Shown here one piece after another: positions 1 to 6,978 of a stretch of DNA of 17,355 bases; positions within the stretch are counted from its first letter, which is position 1; every line of letters starts with the position of its first letter. Made by a program: the position numbers and the translations under genes. Source of the DNA: JBFXAN01 sp050184225. GTDB lineage: Bacteria > Chloroflexota > Dehalococcoidia > CAUJGQ01. The notes beneath the pieces are model-generated. The model was not told where the DNA came from, did not search any database, and saw only the letters and a program-made list of their open reading frames with translations. The stretch spans positions 1 through 17,355 of the forward strand of contig JBFXAN010000138.1 in assembly GCA_050184225.1 (NCBI GenBank). The letters are read 5' to 3'.

Positions 1-12
1 CTCTTCCGATCT
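1..12. other. Residual Illumina adapter at contig end
   Basis: Bases 1-12 read CTCTTCCGATCT, the exact 3' end of the Illumina TruSeq adapter; the reverse complement is AGATCGGAAGAG. They sit at the very first base of the window and end abruptly at base 13, as expected for untrimmed adapter carried into an assembly. The bases are therefore artefactual, and they encode the last residues of the truncated reading frame on the minus strand. Confidence 0.9.
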
Positions 13-988
13 CGTTGAACCAAGCGACGTAGACGAGATCGCCGCCATCCGCCCAGAGGTTGTGGGCGCCGTAGCGGCCGCCGCGGGCGCAGAAGTCACC
101 GGTGGTTGGTTGCTTGGTGATCGGGTCGATGGGGACGGGCATGTAGGTGCTGATCGGGGTCGGGCGGTCGGGGTCGGAGATGTCGTAGATCCAGAGGAAG
201 GCGGGTGGCTCGGCGCACTGGGGGCGGACCGTCTCGTGGGTGACGAGGAGCAGGTCGCGATCGGGCAGCGGCCAGGGCGTGTGGTGGTGGGGTGCGAAGG
301 CGGCGCTGACGGTGTGCATGCCGGTGAGTCGCGGTTGGGACGGATCGGAGATGTCGAGCACGGCGAGGCCGCCGTCGAGATAGCAGAGGTAGAGGCGGTC
401 GCCGTTGGGGCGGGCTTCGTGCAGCGTGCGGCCGAGGCCGTTGCCGGCTTCGGGGGGCGCATCCGGTGCCTGGCCGGGGTGCCACCAGCGGCCGAGGAGG
501 GAGGGGCGCAGGGGGTCGGCGAGGTCAACGATCCAGAGGAGCTGGCCCTGGGCCTCGTCGTCGCGGGTGGAGAGGTAGGCGCGGCGGCGGACGGGGTCGA
601 CTACGGGTCGGTGGACGCCGCGTCCGGCGGTGGGGAAGAAGGCGGCGTCGCGGGGGCTGGCGGGGTCGGAGATGTCGACGATGCGGATGCCAGGGCGGAA
701 GGCGTCGCCGGTGTAGTCGCGGCGCTGCTCATGGTTGACGATCAGGTAGCGGTCCAGCAGTTGGGTCTTGTGGGAGTGGGTGCCTTCGGGGGCGGGCATC
801 TGGGCGATGACGCGCGGCTGGGAGGAGTCGTGGACATCGAGGATGGTGGTGCCCTCGTGGCCGCTGTCGCCGGAGGCGGCGACGTAGGCGATGCCGTCGC
901 GGACGGTGACCTGGAAGGCGTCACCCCAGCCGTTGAGGTCGCTGTGTCCCACGAGCCGGACGGCGCGCGCTTCGGTGGTGGTGGTCAT
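1..988 (-). CDS. LVIVD-repeat beta-propeller protein, 3'-truncated
   Basis: Partial gene: about 325 genuine codons from an ATG at 988, running off the contig end. The start is supported by AAAGGAG 8 bases upstream. The protein has at least five repeats of the LVIVD type, each a hydrophobic strand followed by D-(I/V/L)-x-D-P/S-x-x-x-P, for example IRIVDISDPASP, LWIVDLADPLRP, LAVLDISDPSQP and LWIYDISDPDRP. In this family the repeats form blades of a beta-propeller, usually in secreted or cell-surface proteins of unknown substrate. No signal peptide is visible after this start (MTTTTEARAVRLVG), so a cytoplasmic location is possible. A His-rich stretch (AAFAPHHHTPW) could bind metal. The last four residues (EIGR) come from adapter sequence and should be ignored. 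Function beyond the fold is unknown. Confidence 0.85.
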   Translation of the reverse strand, partial: MTTTTEARAVRLVGHSDLNGWGDAFQVTVRDGIAYVAASGDSGHEGTTILDVHDSSQPRVIAQMPAPEGTHSHKTQLLDRYLIVNHEQRRDYTGDAFRPGIRIVDISDPASPRDAAFFPTAGRGVHRPVVDPVRRRAYLSTRDDEAQGQLLWIVDLADPLRPSLLGRWWHPGQAPDAPPEAGNGLGRTLHEARPNGDRLYLCYLDGGLAVLDISDPSQPRLTGMHTVSAAFAPHHHTPWPLPDRDLLLVTHETVRPQCAEPPAFLWIYDISDPDRPTPISTYMPVPIDPITKQPTTGDFCARGGRYGAHNLWADGGDLVYVAWFNEIGR

Positions 989-1015
989 GGTCCGCTCCTT
1001 TCGTGGGGCCCAGGC

Positions 1016-1044
1016 AGGCTATCCCCCATGCAGGCTGCTGACAA
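1016..1044 (-). promoter_or_regulatory. Possible sigma-70-type promoter for the LVIVD gene
   Basis: On the minus strand TTGTCA (1044-1039, five of six matches to the -35 consensus) is followed after 17 bases by TAGCCT (1021-1016, three of six matches to -10). The geometry and the 27-base distance to the ATG at 988 are reasonable, but the -10 is poor, so this is only a candidate. Confidence 0.2.
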
Positions 1045-1236
1045 GGTGGCTGCTCTGCGACGGCAGGCAAACCGCGCAGGGACCGACCATGGGCAACAGG
1101 TTCAAATTGCTGCTTGACCCGGAAGCACTTCATCGAAGCCCAGCCGTCTAGGAGCGTACCATCCACGGTGAAGGGCGCACCGGACAGCGCGCTGGCCCGT
1201 TTGCGAGACGCCGTCGTGTCCGCGTCGCGGTCATGG

Positions 1237-2325
1237 TTACGCCGGCAGCAGCGCCAAAGCGTCATAGTCGGTCACGGCATCAATCATGCCGCCTACCCAG
1301 TCCCGTAGCACCTGCTCCATCCGCGACGTCGCCGCCTGAACCACCCCACCGGCAACAACGCCGGTGCTCGCGAAGATCGTCAGTGTCGCCCGTCGACAGT
1401 CTGCGTGGAACGTCTCCCAGGGATAGTCGGTCACGCCACGGTCCCGCAGCGTCTGGTGATAGCGCGCCAGCAGCTCGGCCTCGTACTGGCGGCGGGTTGC
1501 GGACGAGAAGGCACTGGTCAGGAAGTAGACCACGTCCCAGGCTCCGGAGAAGCTGCGCCGCACGTTTTGCCAATCTACCAGCGTCAGCCCCTGCGGGCTC
1601 GCGGTCGTCCGAAAGAAGAGGTTGTCGGCGCGGGTGTCGCCGTGGGTCAGCGTACAGGTCTCGCCGGGTTGCTGCTCCATGACCACGCTCACCCGCGGAC
1701 CAAGCGTCGGACCGGCGGCGCGCAGTGCCGGTGTCAGCAGGTCATCGAAGCGCGCCACGAACCCTTGCCAGCCCGCGTCGTAGCCGTTTTGGACGCTCGC
1801 GAGCCGGGCCTCCCGCTCGTGGCTCAACCACGCCCAGCGCCCGAGCTCCGGACGCCGCCACCATGTTGCGTGAAAGCGTGCCAGGGCGGTCATGACCGCG
1901 CGGGCCTCCTCAAATGTGCAGCCCGTCAGTGAGTCAACCCAGTGTCCGTGTTGGAGATCTTCGAGCAGCAAGAGATACCGCTCAGCCGCCTCATCCCGCG
2001 CCGCGTGGTAGACCTGGGGCAGGTCGATGCCGGGCCGGGCGCCGACCTCCTGATAGAAGCGCACTTCGCGGCGGTACGCCTCGCTGCGCAGCTCGGTCGG
2101 GGGCAGCTTCAGGACGAGAGACGCCGGTGCGTGCGATTCCCGGACGTCGTAGGTCAGGCGAAGTCGCGTGAGATTGCTGAAGAAGCTGTGGTCTTCGCCC
2201 AGCGTGGTGCCCTCGACGTCGGTGACGGACGCGTGCTGGAGGATGCCGCCATGCCGGAGCACGGCGGTGAGCCAGGCTGGCGTCACCGCTGCCAGAGCTT
2301 GCGGAATACTCGACACGGAGGCCAT
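1237..2325 (-). CDS. Ecdysteroid-kinase-like (APH-fold) phosphotransferase
   Basis: A 362-residue protein of the aminoglycoside-phosphotransferase/choline-kinase fold, closest in pattern to the ecdysteroid-kinase-like group. Visible landmarks are the ATP-binding lysine in LVLKLP (K73), a downstream helix Glu (E87), the catalytic loop THGDTRADNLFF (H228, D230, N235) and the metal-binding Asp in LVDWQ (D251). The protein should transfer phosphate from ATP to a hydroxyl of a small molecule; the substrate cannot be read from sequence. A GTG 45 bases upstream would also be in frame, but the ATG at 2325 is preferred because CGAGGAA lies just upstream and the added N-terminus (RRVPARETT) looks non-native. 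It stands alone on the minus strand with over 230 bases on each side. Length is normal for the family and the active site looks intact. Confidence 0.85.
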   Translation of the reverse strand: MASVSSIPQALAAVTPAWLTAVLRHGGILQHASVTDVEGTTLGEDHSFFSNLTRLRLTYDVRESHAPASLVLKLPPTELRSEAYRREVRFYQEVGARPGIDLPQVYHAARDEAAERYLLLLEDLQHGHWVDSLTGCTFEEARAVMTALARFHATWWRRPELGRWAWLSHEREARLASVQNGYDAGWQGFVARFDDLLTPALRAAGPTLGPRVSVVMEQQPGETCTLTHGDTRADNLFFRTTASPQGLTLVDWQNVRRSFSGAWDVVYFLTSAFSSATRRQYEAELLARYHQTLRDRGVTDYPWETFHADCRRATLTIFASTGVVAGGVVQAATSRMEQVLRDWVGGMIDAVTDYDALALLPA

Positions 2326-2403
2326 GGCGTTCCTCGACGGCGTTGTCTCACGCGCGGGCACCCGCCGCACGCTTCAGCATACCGAGCCTGTCAATGCAGC
2401 GCA

Positions 2404-2415
2404 GAGACATGTCTC
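2404..2415. promoter_or_regulatory. Perfect 12-bp palindrome upstream of the phosphotransferase gene
   Basis: GAGACATGTCTC is a perfect dyad 79 bases upstream of the phosphotransferase ATG. A consensus-like TTGACA (-35 type) lies on the minus strand at 2394-2389, 9 bases downstream of the dyad, but no convincing -10 follows at the right distance. It could be an operator, but a 12-bp palindrome is short enough to be chance. Confidence 0.2.
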
Positions 2416-2561
2416 ACATGGCGAAATGGTGTGCTCTACGCACATGGACGCTTATTCGCACCCACTGACGAAGACGGGTGGATGTCACGAGGTTTGCGCG
2501 GTACGCGACACAGAGGTTCATCCGGTGTCTTTGGCACGGCTCGATCTTCATCAACGGGCTG

Positions 2562-3005
2562 CTAGGTCTGCGGGCGGAGCATGCGGTCGTGGACGATCTC
2601 GGTGAGGATGCCGAGCATGCTCTTGGGATGGAAGAAGGGGGCGCCCTCGGGGTTGACGTCGCCCTGGCCGGCGAGGATCTGCTGGAGGCCCTGGTCGCGG
2701 AGGCGGCGAGCGTCGGCCTGGGGATCGTCGGAGGCGTAGCAGAGGTGATGGAGGCCGGGGCCGCGGCGGGCCATGAAGCGGGCGATGCCGCTGGCGGTGT
2801 CCTGGGGGATGAGCACCTCGATGCGGGTGTCGCTCGAGCCGGCGGCGACGAAGAAGATGCGGGTGTTGCCGGGGGCGTAGTAGTTGCCTTCGGGCAGGGC
2901 GGTGCGCTCGACATCGATGTCGAGGCCGAACTGTTCGAGGAGGAGGTGGGAGGCCTGCTCCCAGGTGGGGACGACGATGCCGACGTGGTCGAGCCGGGTA
3001 AACAT
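2562..3005 (-). CDS. VOC-family protein, methylmalonyl-CoA-epimerase-like
   Basis: A 147-residue vicinal-oxygen-chelate protein. The N-terminal FTRLDHVGIVV (H7) and the C-terminal FFHPKSMLGILTEIVH (E136) bracket the two beta-alpha-beta-beta-beta modules. E63 (IEVLIP) and a His in GLHHLCY (H86 or H87) complete a plausible four-ligand metal site. The HPKS...GIL(T/L)E ending is characteristic of methylmalonyl-CoA epimerases, which interconvert the 2R and 2S epimers of methylmalonyl-CoA. The usual genetic partner, methylmalonyl-CoA mutase, is not nearby, so another VOC reaction is possible. The ATG at 3005 is preferred over an in-frame start at 3032 because it has AAAGGCGG upstream and lines up with the family N-terminus. 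It is divergent from the esterase gene at 3145, sharing a 139-base intergenic region. Confidence 0.8.
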   Translation of the reverse strand: MFTRLDHVGIVVPTWEQASHLLLEQFGLDIDVERTALPEGNYYAPGNTRIFFVAAGSSDTRIEVLIPQDTASGIARFMARRGPGLHHLCYASDDPQADARRLRDQGLQQILAGQGDVNPEGAPFFHPKSMLGILTEIVHDRMLRPQT

Positions 3006-3144
3006 GGATGTACCGCCTTTCTCTCTCGGCATGACGGGTGGGGACGGCTGCGCACGGCGCGATGGCCCCTGCCGGTCGCGGCTACTATACTCCTCGGCGG
3101 AGAGAAGTTTGAGCCGCCGGGTCGGCAGCGAGAGGGAGTGAGTG

Positions 3145-3981
3145 ATGGATGACGTGAACGTGCGAGAGGGTGTGGTCTACGGCAGGGGCGGCGGGCGCGA
3201 GTTGCGGTGTGATGTCTATACGCCGTCCGGCCTGACGGAACCGGCGCGGGGGGTTGTGCTGCTGCACGGCGGTGGCTGGCGCGCCGGCGAGCGCGGGGCG
3301 ATGCGCGGGTACGGCGAGCGGCTGGCGAAGGCGGGGCTTGTCGGCGTGGCGCCGGAGTACCGGCTGACGCCGGAGTCGGCGTGGCCGGCGCAGATCCATG
3401 ACGTGAAGGCGGCGATCCGCTGGATGCGGGCGAACAGCGCGGCGCTTGGGATCGATCCGGAGCGGATCGCGCTGCTGGGACGTTCGGCGGGGGCGCACCT
3501 GGCGCTACTGGCGGCGGGGACGGAGGGTGTCGCGGAGTTCGAGGGTGATGGCGGCAACGCTGGGGTGAGCAGCGGCGGTGCGGCGGTGGTGGCGGTGTTT
3601 CCGCCGACGCTGTTCTACGTGGGCGAGGAGCGGACGCGGGGAGCGTCGCCGGCGCGGGCGCTGATGGGCGACGCGGCGACGGAGGAGTCGGCGCGGTTGG
3701 CGGGACCGCTGACGCATGTGCGGCCGGGGTATCCGCCGACGTTCCTGCTGCACGGGACGGCGGACAAGGTGGTGCCACCGTCGGCGAGCATCGTGCTGTA
3801 CGAGGCGCTGGTGGCAGCGGGGGTGCCGGTGGAGTTGCACATGTACGCCGAGCAGCCGCATGGGTTCGCGGGGCAGGATGAGTTTATCGACCTGTGCGCG
3901 GCCGAGATCGCGCACTTCTTGCACCGATATCTCAAGGTCGTTGAAGCTGCCGAAGCGGAGGCGACGGCGGCAGCGGGTTAG
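3145..3981 (+). CDS. Alpha/beta-hydrolase esterase (HSL/BD-FAE type)
   Basis: A 278-residue serine hydrolase, complete. The oxyanion-hole motif HGGGW is at 41-45, the nucleophile elbow GRSAG at 112-116 (Ser114), the acid in HGTADKVVP (Asp207) and the base in EQPHGF (His239). HGGGW with GxSAG is typical of the hormone-sensitive-lipase and acetyl-xylan-esterase-like groups, which hydrolyse short carboxyl esters in the cytoplasm; no signal peptide is visible. The ATG at 3145 is chosen over the GTG at 3142 because AGGGAG lies 6 bases upstream of it. TATACT at 3086-3091 could be a -10 element but has no good -35. The C-terminus ends in an Ala/Glu-rich tail. The physiological ester is unknown. Confidence 0.88.
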   Translation: MDDVNVREGVVYGRGGGRELRCDVYTPSGLTEPARGVVLLHGGGWRAGERGAMRGYGERLAKAGLVGVAPEYRLTPESAWPAQIHDVKAAIRWMRANSAALGIDPERIALLGRSAGAHLALLAAGTEGVAEFEGDGGNAGVSSGGAAVVAVFPPTLFYVGEERTRGASPARALMGDAATEESARLAGPLTHVRPGYPPTFLLHGTADKVVPPSASIVLYEALVAAGVPVELHMYAEQPHGFAGQDEFIDLCAAEIAHFLHRYLKVVEAAEAEATAAAG

Positions 3982-4014
3982 GAACCGCGAGATCGTCCTC
4001 AAGAAAGTGGACCC

Positions 4015-4095
4015 GTTGTCATGCTGAGCGGAGCGGAGCATCTCGCCGCAAGACAAACTCACCGCAAGATGCTTCGCTCCGCTCAGCATGACAAC
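4015..4095. repeat. Long inverted repeat, GTCATnCTGAGCG family, copy 1
   Basis: Arms 4015-4043 and 4067-4095 (29 bases each) are complementary except at one position, around a 23-base centre. The element lies between two convergent genes (stops at 3981 and 4119), so a transcript from either side would form a strong hairpin and it may help end transcription. Each arm also contains a smaller dyad, ATGCT...AGCAT. A related element is at 10730-10807. The centre contains a near-duplicate of 12 bases (4042-4053 and 4058-4069, one mismatch). Similar GTCAT(T/C/G)CTGAGCG palindromes are dispersed in many Chloroflexota and other GC-rich draft genomes; this is recollection, not a search result. Confidence 0.85.
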
Positions 4096-4118
4096 GATGT
4101 GCGGTCGCGGCATACACC

Positions 4119-5102
4119 TTACGACGCAGCCGCCACGATCTGCTCAATCGCCTCGTCGGGGAGGGGGCCGCGCTCGGTCCAGGCGATCGCCTGCTCCAGT
4201 TGATGGGTATCGGAGTAGCCGACGAGCACGGTTGAGATGCCGGGCTTGGTGAGGGCGAAGCGGACGGCGAGCTCGAGGGTTGATTCGAGACCCGGGTTCT
4301 CGGCGAGGGTGGCGAGGCGGTGGGTTCGGGCGACGTCCTGCTCGAAGTCGCCACCGGAGACGAGTGGGGCGGCGGGGATACTGCTGGCGTTGGCGGCGCG
4401 GTCGGTGGTGCCGGAGAGGGCGCCGGCGGCCATGACGCGGATGGCGATCACGCCGAGGCCGGCGGTGGCCGCGTCGTCGATCAGGCCGGCGAAGTCGTGG
4501 GCGCCGCCGGAGGCGCCGGGGAAGCCGCTGCTGGGGTTGAGGGCGTTGAAGTAGGATTGCACGGTTGCGATCGCGCCGGAGCGGATCACGCGCTTGATCG
4601 CGTCGGGGTCGCCGGTGCCGGTGATACCGGCGTGTCGGGCCAGGCCGGCGGCGACGATCTGCTGCAGACCTTCGGCGATGCTGCCCAGCGCGTCGTCGAC
4701 CGGGATGCCGCGGTTCGTGTCCGTGCCGTCGATGATCTGGTTGTGGAGTTGGAGGAGGTCGACGGAGTCGCGGCCGAGGCGGGTGAGACTCTGCTCGATC
4801 GAGCGACGGATGGCGGCGGGGGCGGCGGTGAGATCTTCCGGGGATAGGCGGACCTTGGTGCCGACGACGACGCGGTCCCAGGCGTTGAGGTCGCGGAGAG
4901 CGCGGCCCAGGTTTTCTTCGGAGCGGCCGTCGCCGTAGGAGGGGGCGGTGTCGAAGTAGGTGATGCCGGCGTCGAGGGCGCGGGCGACGGCGCGACGCTG
5001 GCCGGCGGGGTCGCCGCGCACCATGAGGCCGCCGACGCTGCCGCAGCCGAAGCCGAGTTCCGAGACGGTGAGGCCGGTGCTGCCGAGAGGTCGTTGGTTC
5101 AT
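4119..5102 (-). CDS. Aldo/keto reductase
   Basis: A 327-residue NAD(P)H-dependent aldo/keto reductase with a complete (alpha/beta)8 barrel. The catalytic tetrad can be read in order: Asp51 and Tyr56 in FDTAPSYG, Lys83 in GTKV and His120 in LQLHN. The C-terminal FALTKPGISTVLVGYSDTHQLEQAI matches the cofactor-binding end of the barrel. The family reduces aldehydes or ketones, or runs in reverse, on sugars, steroids or xenobiotics; the NTRGIPVDDALGSIAEGLQQI segment suggests the sugar-dehydrogenase-like subgroup rather than the aldose-reductase type. Two ATGs, at 5111 and 5102, are possible. The second aligns with the family start (MNQRPLGSTGLTVSELGFG), and neither has a clear ribosome-binding site. 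It follows the first PIN-like gene after 73 bases on the same strand. Confidence 0.92.
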   Translation of the reverse strand: MNQRPLGSTGLTVSELGFGCGSVGGLMVRGDPAGQRRAVARALDAGITYFDTAPSYGDGRSEENLGRALRDLNAWDRVVVGTKVRLSPEDLTAAPAAIRRSIEQSLTRLGRDSVDLLQLHNQIIDGTDTNRGIPVDDALGSIAEGLQQIVAAGLARHAGITGTGDPDAIKRVIRSGAIATVQSYFNALNPSSGFPGASGGAHDFAGLIDDAATAGLGVIAIRVMAAGALSGTTDRAANASSIPAAPLVSGGDFEQDVARTHRLATLAENPGLESTLELAVRFALTKPGISTVLVGYSDTHQLEQAIAWTERGPLPDEAIEQIVAAAS

Positions 5103-5175
5103 GGCGGGCATTGTAGTGGATTGTGATGCGATGGTCGGAGCGATGGACGGCCTGTGGCCAGTCGACAGACGTCGC

Positions 5176-5571
5176 TCAGGGGATGAAGATGCGGCCGGTG
5201 CCGAGATAGTTCTCCAAGTACACGACGATCTCGACGAGGCGCTCGGCGCATCGTTGTCGGTATTCGAGCTCGAACATGGCGTCCTTCGAGCCGATGGTCA
5301 GAACTGGGAGCGTACGTGCGGTCGATTCCTCTCGGATGGTCCTTTCAAGGGAGTCCGCGTCATTCATATTGCGGTTATTGGTTAGCAGCAGCATCTGACG
5401 TGACTGCGCTAATCGCCATACCACACGATCGGGAGTCGTGACCGGCAGATCGAGGTCTGCGAAGGTAACGAACTCCAGGGGATCAAGTTCCAACCAGCCC
5501 TCTGCGACGATGGTACCGAGCAGGAGTTCAGCCTGACCCTCAATGTCGTGATCAATCAGTATTGTTGTCAC
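5176..5571 (-). CDS. PIN-like partner of a DUF433 gene, cassette 1
   Basis: A 131-residue protein beginning TTILIDHDIEGQ and ending YLGTGRIFIP. It resembles the PIN-like (DUF5615/Mut7-C-type) proteins that pair with DUF433 antitoxins: an acidic N-terminal motif (D7, D9) and a central LLLTNNRN segment (61-68) where PIN-like relatives carry an acidic ...T.D.D motif. The acids are Asn here, so nuclease activity is doubtful. The GTG at 5571 is preferred because it aligns with the ATG of the paralogue at 6978; an upstream start at 5598 is possible. It overlaps the preceding DUF433-like gene by 20 bases, implying translational coupling. By eye about 80 of 130 positions match the paralogue at 6583-6978. 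I recall homologues in cyanobacteria carrying a doubtful malonyltransferase label; nothing in this sequence supports that activity. Confidence 0.75.
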   Translation of the reverse strand: MTTILIDHDIEGQAELLLGTIVAEGWLELDPLEFVTFADLDLPVTTPDRVVWRLAQSRQMLLLTNNRNMNDADSLERTIREESTARTLPVLTIGSKDAMFELEYRQRCAERLVEIVVYLENYLGTGRIFIP

Positions 5572-5938
5572 GACGTTCGCGCTTTGCTCGTGCGGCATCG
5601 AGCTTGGCCCAGATGGCAGCGTGCTCCGGCTTGCGCGGGAGCTTGGCGATTTCCTCGAAGCGGTCGCGGTTGCGCTCTTCCCAGTAGCGGCGAATCTCTT
5701 CTGCCTGGCGGAGCACCTCTTGGTATTCTGCCTCGACCTCTTCGCGATGCTCGTCGATGTACCGCATTACGCCCTGGATCTCGTCGTCGGTGAGGTCCAT
5801 CCAGTCGCGGATCAGTTTTGGTGGCCAGTCGGCCTTGATGTAGTCCATCACTTGATAGAGCGTCTTGCGGGTGCCGGAGATGGAGAGGCCGCGCTCGGTG
5901 CGGACTACGATGGGCGGTCGATTCGTTCCGTTGGTCAT
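5552..5938 (-). CDS. DUF433-type antitoxin-like protein, cassette 1
   Basis: A 128-residue protein with a DUF433-like N-terminal part: IVVRTERGLSISGTRKTLY, a helical segment DYIKADWPPKLI and LTDDEIQGVMRYI, the helix-turn-helix region common to this family. A long charged helix follows (HREEVEAEYQEVLRQ...EERNRDRFEEI), probably a coiled coil used for partner binding or dimerisation. DUF433 proteins are usually the DNA-binding antitoxin of a pair with a PIN-like protein, and the gene directly downstream is such a protein. The ATG at 5938 has an excellent GGAGG 6 bases upstream and replaces an in-frame start at 5953. The C-terminal tail DNNTD is absent from the second copy and results from reading 20 bases into the partner gene. 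Autoregulation is likely from family knowledge. Confidence 0.82.
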   Translation of the reverse strand: MTNGTNRPPIVVRTERGLSISGTRKTLYQVMDYIKADWPPKLIRDWMDLTDDEIQGVMRYIDEHREEVEAEYQEVLRQAEEIRRYWEERNRDRFEEIAKLPRKPEHAAIWAKLDAARAKRERRDNNTD

Positions 5939-6030
5939 GGCAAGCCTCCGCATTCCTCGCCTGTGTGATGAGTGTAGCGCAGCGACGGGAGGAGGCGGCG
6001 CCGGTCATCGGCACCACCGATCAGGTGGAG

Positions 6031-6537
6031 TCAGTCGCGGACTTCTTCGGTGGGGTGAAGGGCAAGGATCGCTTCGAACACGGGGGCGGGCACCATGCTT
6101 TGCACGACGTCACGCCATCCATGGGGGCCGACGAGGCCCTTGACGAATGACGACGAGGTTTCGGCCAGTTCCCGCGGCGGCATGAGGAAGACGGACGTGA
6201 CGCCCGGAACCATGTCCTGGTTGACGTGGCGCATGGTGCGTTCGTACTCGAAGTCGGCGGCGTTGCGGATGCCGCGCAGGATGTAGTCGGCGCCGATGCT
6301 GGAGGCGTATCGGACGAGGAACTGGTTTTCGAAGGCGTCGACGCGCACGTTGGTGAGGTGGCAGGTCACAGCGTGCAGCAGTCCCAGCCGCTGTTCGAGG
6401 GTGAACGTGGATCGCTTGTCCGGGTTGATGCCAATCGCGACGACCAATTCGTCGAAAAGGCGCGCGCCTTCGCGAATCATGAACATGTGGCCGTTTGTCG
6501 GCGGGTCAAAGCTGCCCGCGTAGACCGCTCGCTTCAC
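6031..6537 (-). CDS. coaD: Phosphopantetheine adenylyltransferase
   Basis: A 168-residue nucleotidyltransferase that makes dephospho-CoA from 4'-phosphopantetheine and ATP, the penultimate step of CoA synthesis. Hallmarks are the N-terminal AVYAGSFDPPTNGH (the T/HxGH nucleotide-binding motif, His17), INPDKRSTFTLEQR, the conserved RGIRNAADFEYE (88-99) and SSSFVKG (128-134). The GTG at 6537 is chosen because GAGG lies 6 bases upstream and the product then starts at the family position (KRAVYAGSFDP). A GTG at 6573 would add 12 residues and sit 9 bases after the upstream stop. The gene is probably transcribed with the DUF433/PIN-like cassette before it. A core CoA gene between two paralogous toxin-antitoxin-like cassettes is unusual; coaD is more often found next to rsmD. 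Confidence 0.93.
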   Translation of the reverse strand: MKRAVYAGSFDPPTNGHMFMIREGARLFDELVVAIGINPDKRSTFTLEQRLGLLHAVTCHLTNVRVDAFENQFLVRYASSIGADYILRGIRNAADFEYERTMRHVNQDMVPGVTSVFLMPPRELAETSSSFVKGLVGPHGWRDVVQSMVPAPVFEAILALHPTEEVRD

Positions 6538-6582
6538 GGTGTACCTCGCATCGTGTGACTCGACTTCCGGCACACACTCCGG

Positions 6583-6978
6583 TCATGGGATGAACATGCG
6601 GCCAGTGCCGAGATAGATGGGCAAATCGAGGACGATGTCCACGAGGCATTCGGCGCATCGTTGTCGGTAGTCGCGTTCAGCCAACCGGTCGAGGTTGCCG
6701 ATAGTTAACACGGGAAGCGACGCTGCGTTCAACTCTTCACGGATCGTCTGCAACAGCGAATCGTCGCCGCTCGCGTTGCGGTTATTTGTGAGGAGAAGCA
6801 TCCGCTGTGCTTGGACGAATCGCCAGATGACACGGTCGGAACTCGTTACGGGCAGGCCGACCGTGGCGAAGGTTGCCAACTCCAGCGGCACGAGGTCGGG
6901 CCAGCCTTGATTGACGATTTCCCTCCAAAGTGTTGCCGCCTGCCCCTCCATGTTGTGATCCACCAGGATCGTGGTCAT
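6583..6978 (-). CDS. PIN-like partner of a DUF433 gene, cassette 2
   Basis: A 131-residue paralogue of the protein at 5176-5571: TTILVDHNMEGQ at the start, LLLTNNRN in the middle, RQRCAE near the end and YLGTGRMFIP at the C-terminus. As in the first copy the putative PIN acidic motif reads NNRN, so the change is shared rather than accidental. The ATG at 6978 overlaps the stop of the DUF433-like gene as ATGA (4 bases), a typical translation-coupling arrangement. The gene ends 9 bases before the longest possible coaD start, so all three genes could be on one transcript. Function is inferred only from pairing; catalytic activity is not established. Confidence 0.75.
   Translation of the reverse strand: MTTILVDHNMEGQAATLWREIVNQGWPDLVPLELATFATVGLPVTSSDRVIWRFVQAQRMLLLTNNRNASGDDSLLQTIREELNAASLPVLTIGNLDRLAERDYRQRCAECLVDIVLDLPIYLGTGRMFIP

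Noticed and set aside
62..1117. Long plus-strand reading frame of 351 codons
   Set aside because: Very Gly/Ala/Val-rich with no recognisable motif. It is the antisense of the LVIVD-repeat gene, whose repeats and ribosome-binding site are clear.
2414..3778. Minus-strand reading frame of 454 codons
   Set aside because: Pro/Ala/Ser/Arg-rich low-complexity translation that overlaps the VOC gene and the antisense of the esterase, both with family motifs.
4015..4095. Possible CRISPR repeat or tRNA-like structure
   Set aside because: Only a single inverted repeat is present, with no regularly spaced direct repeats, cas genes or cloverleaf; it is a palindromic intergenic element.
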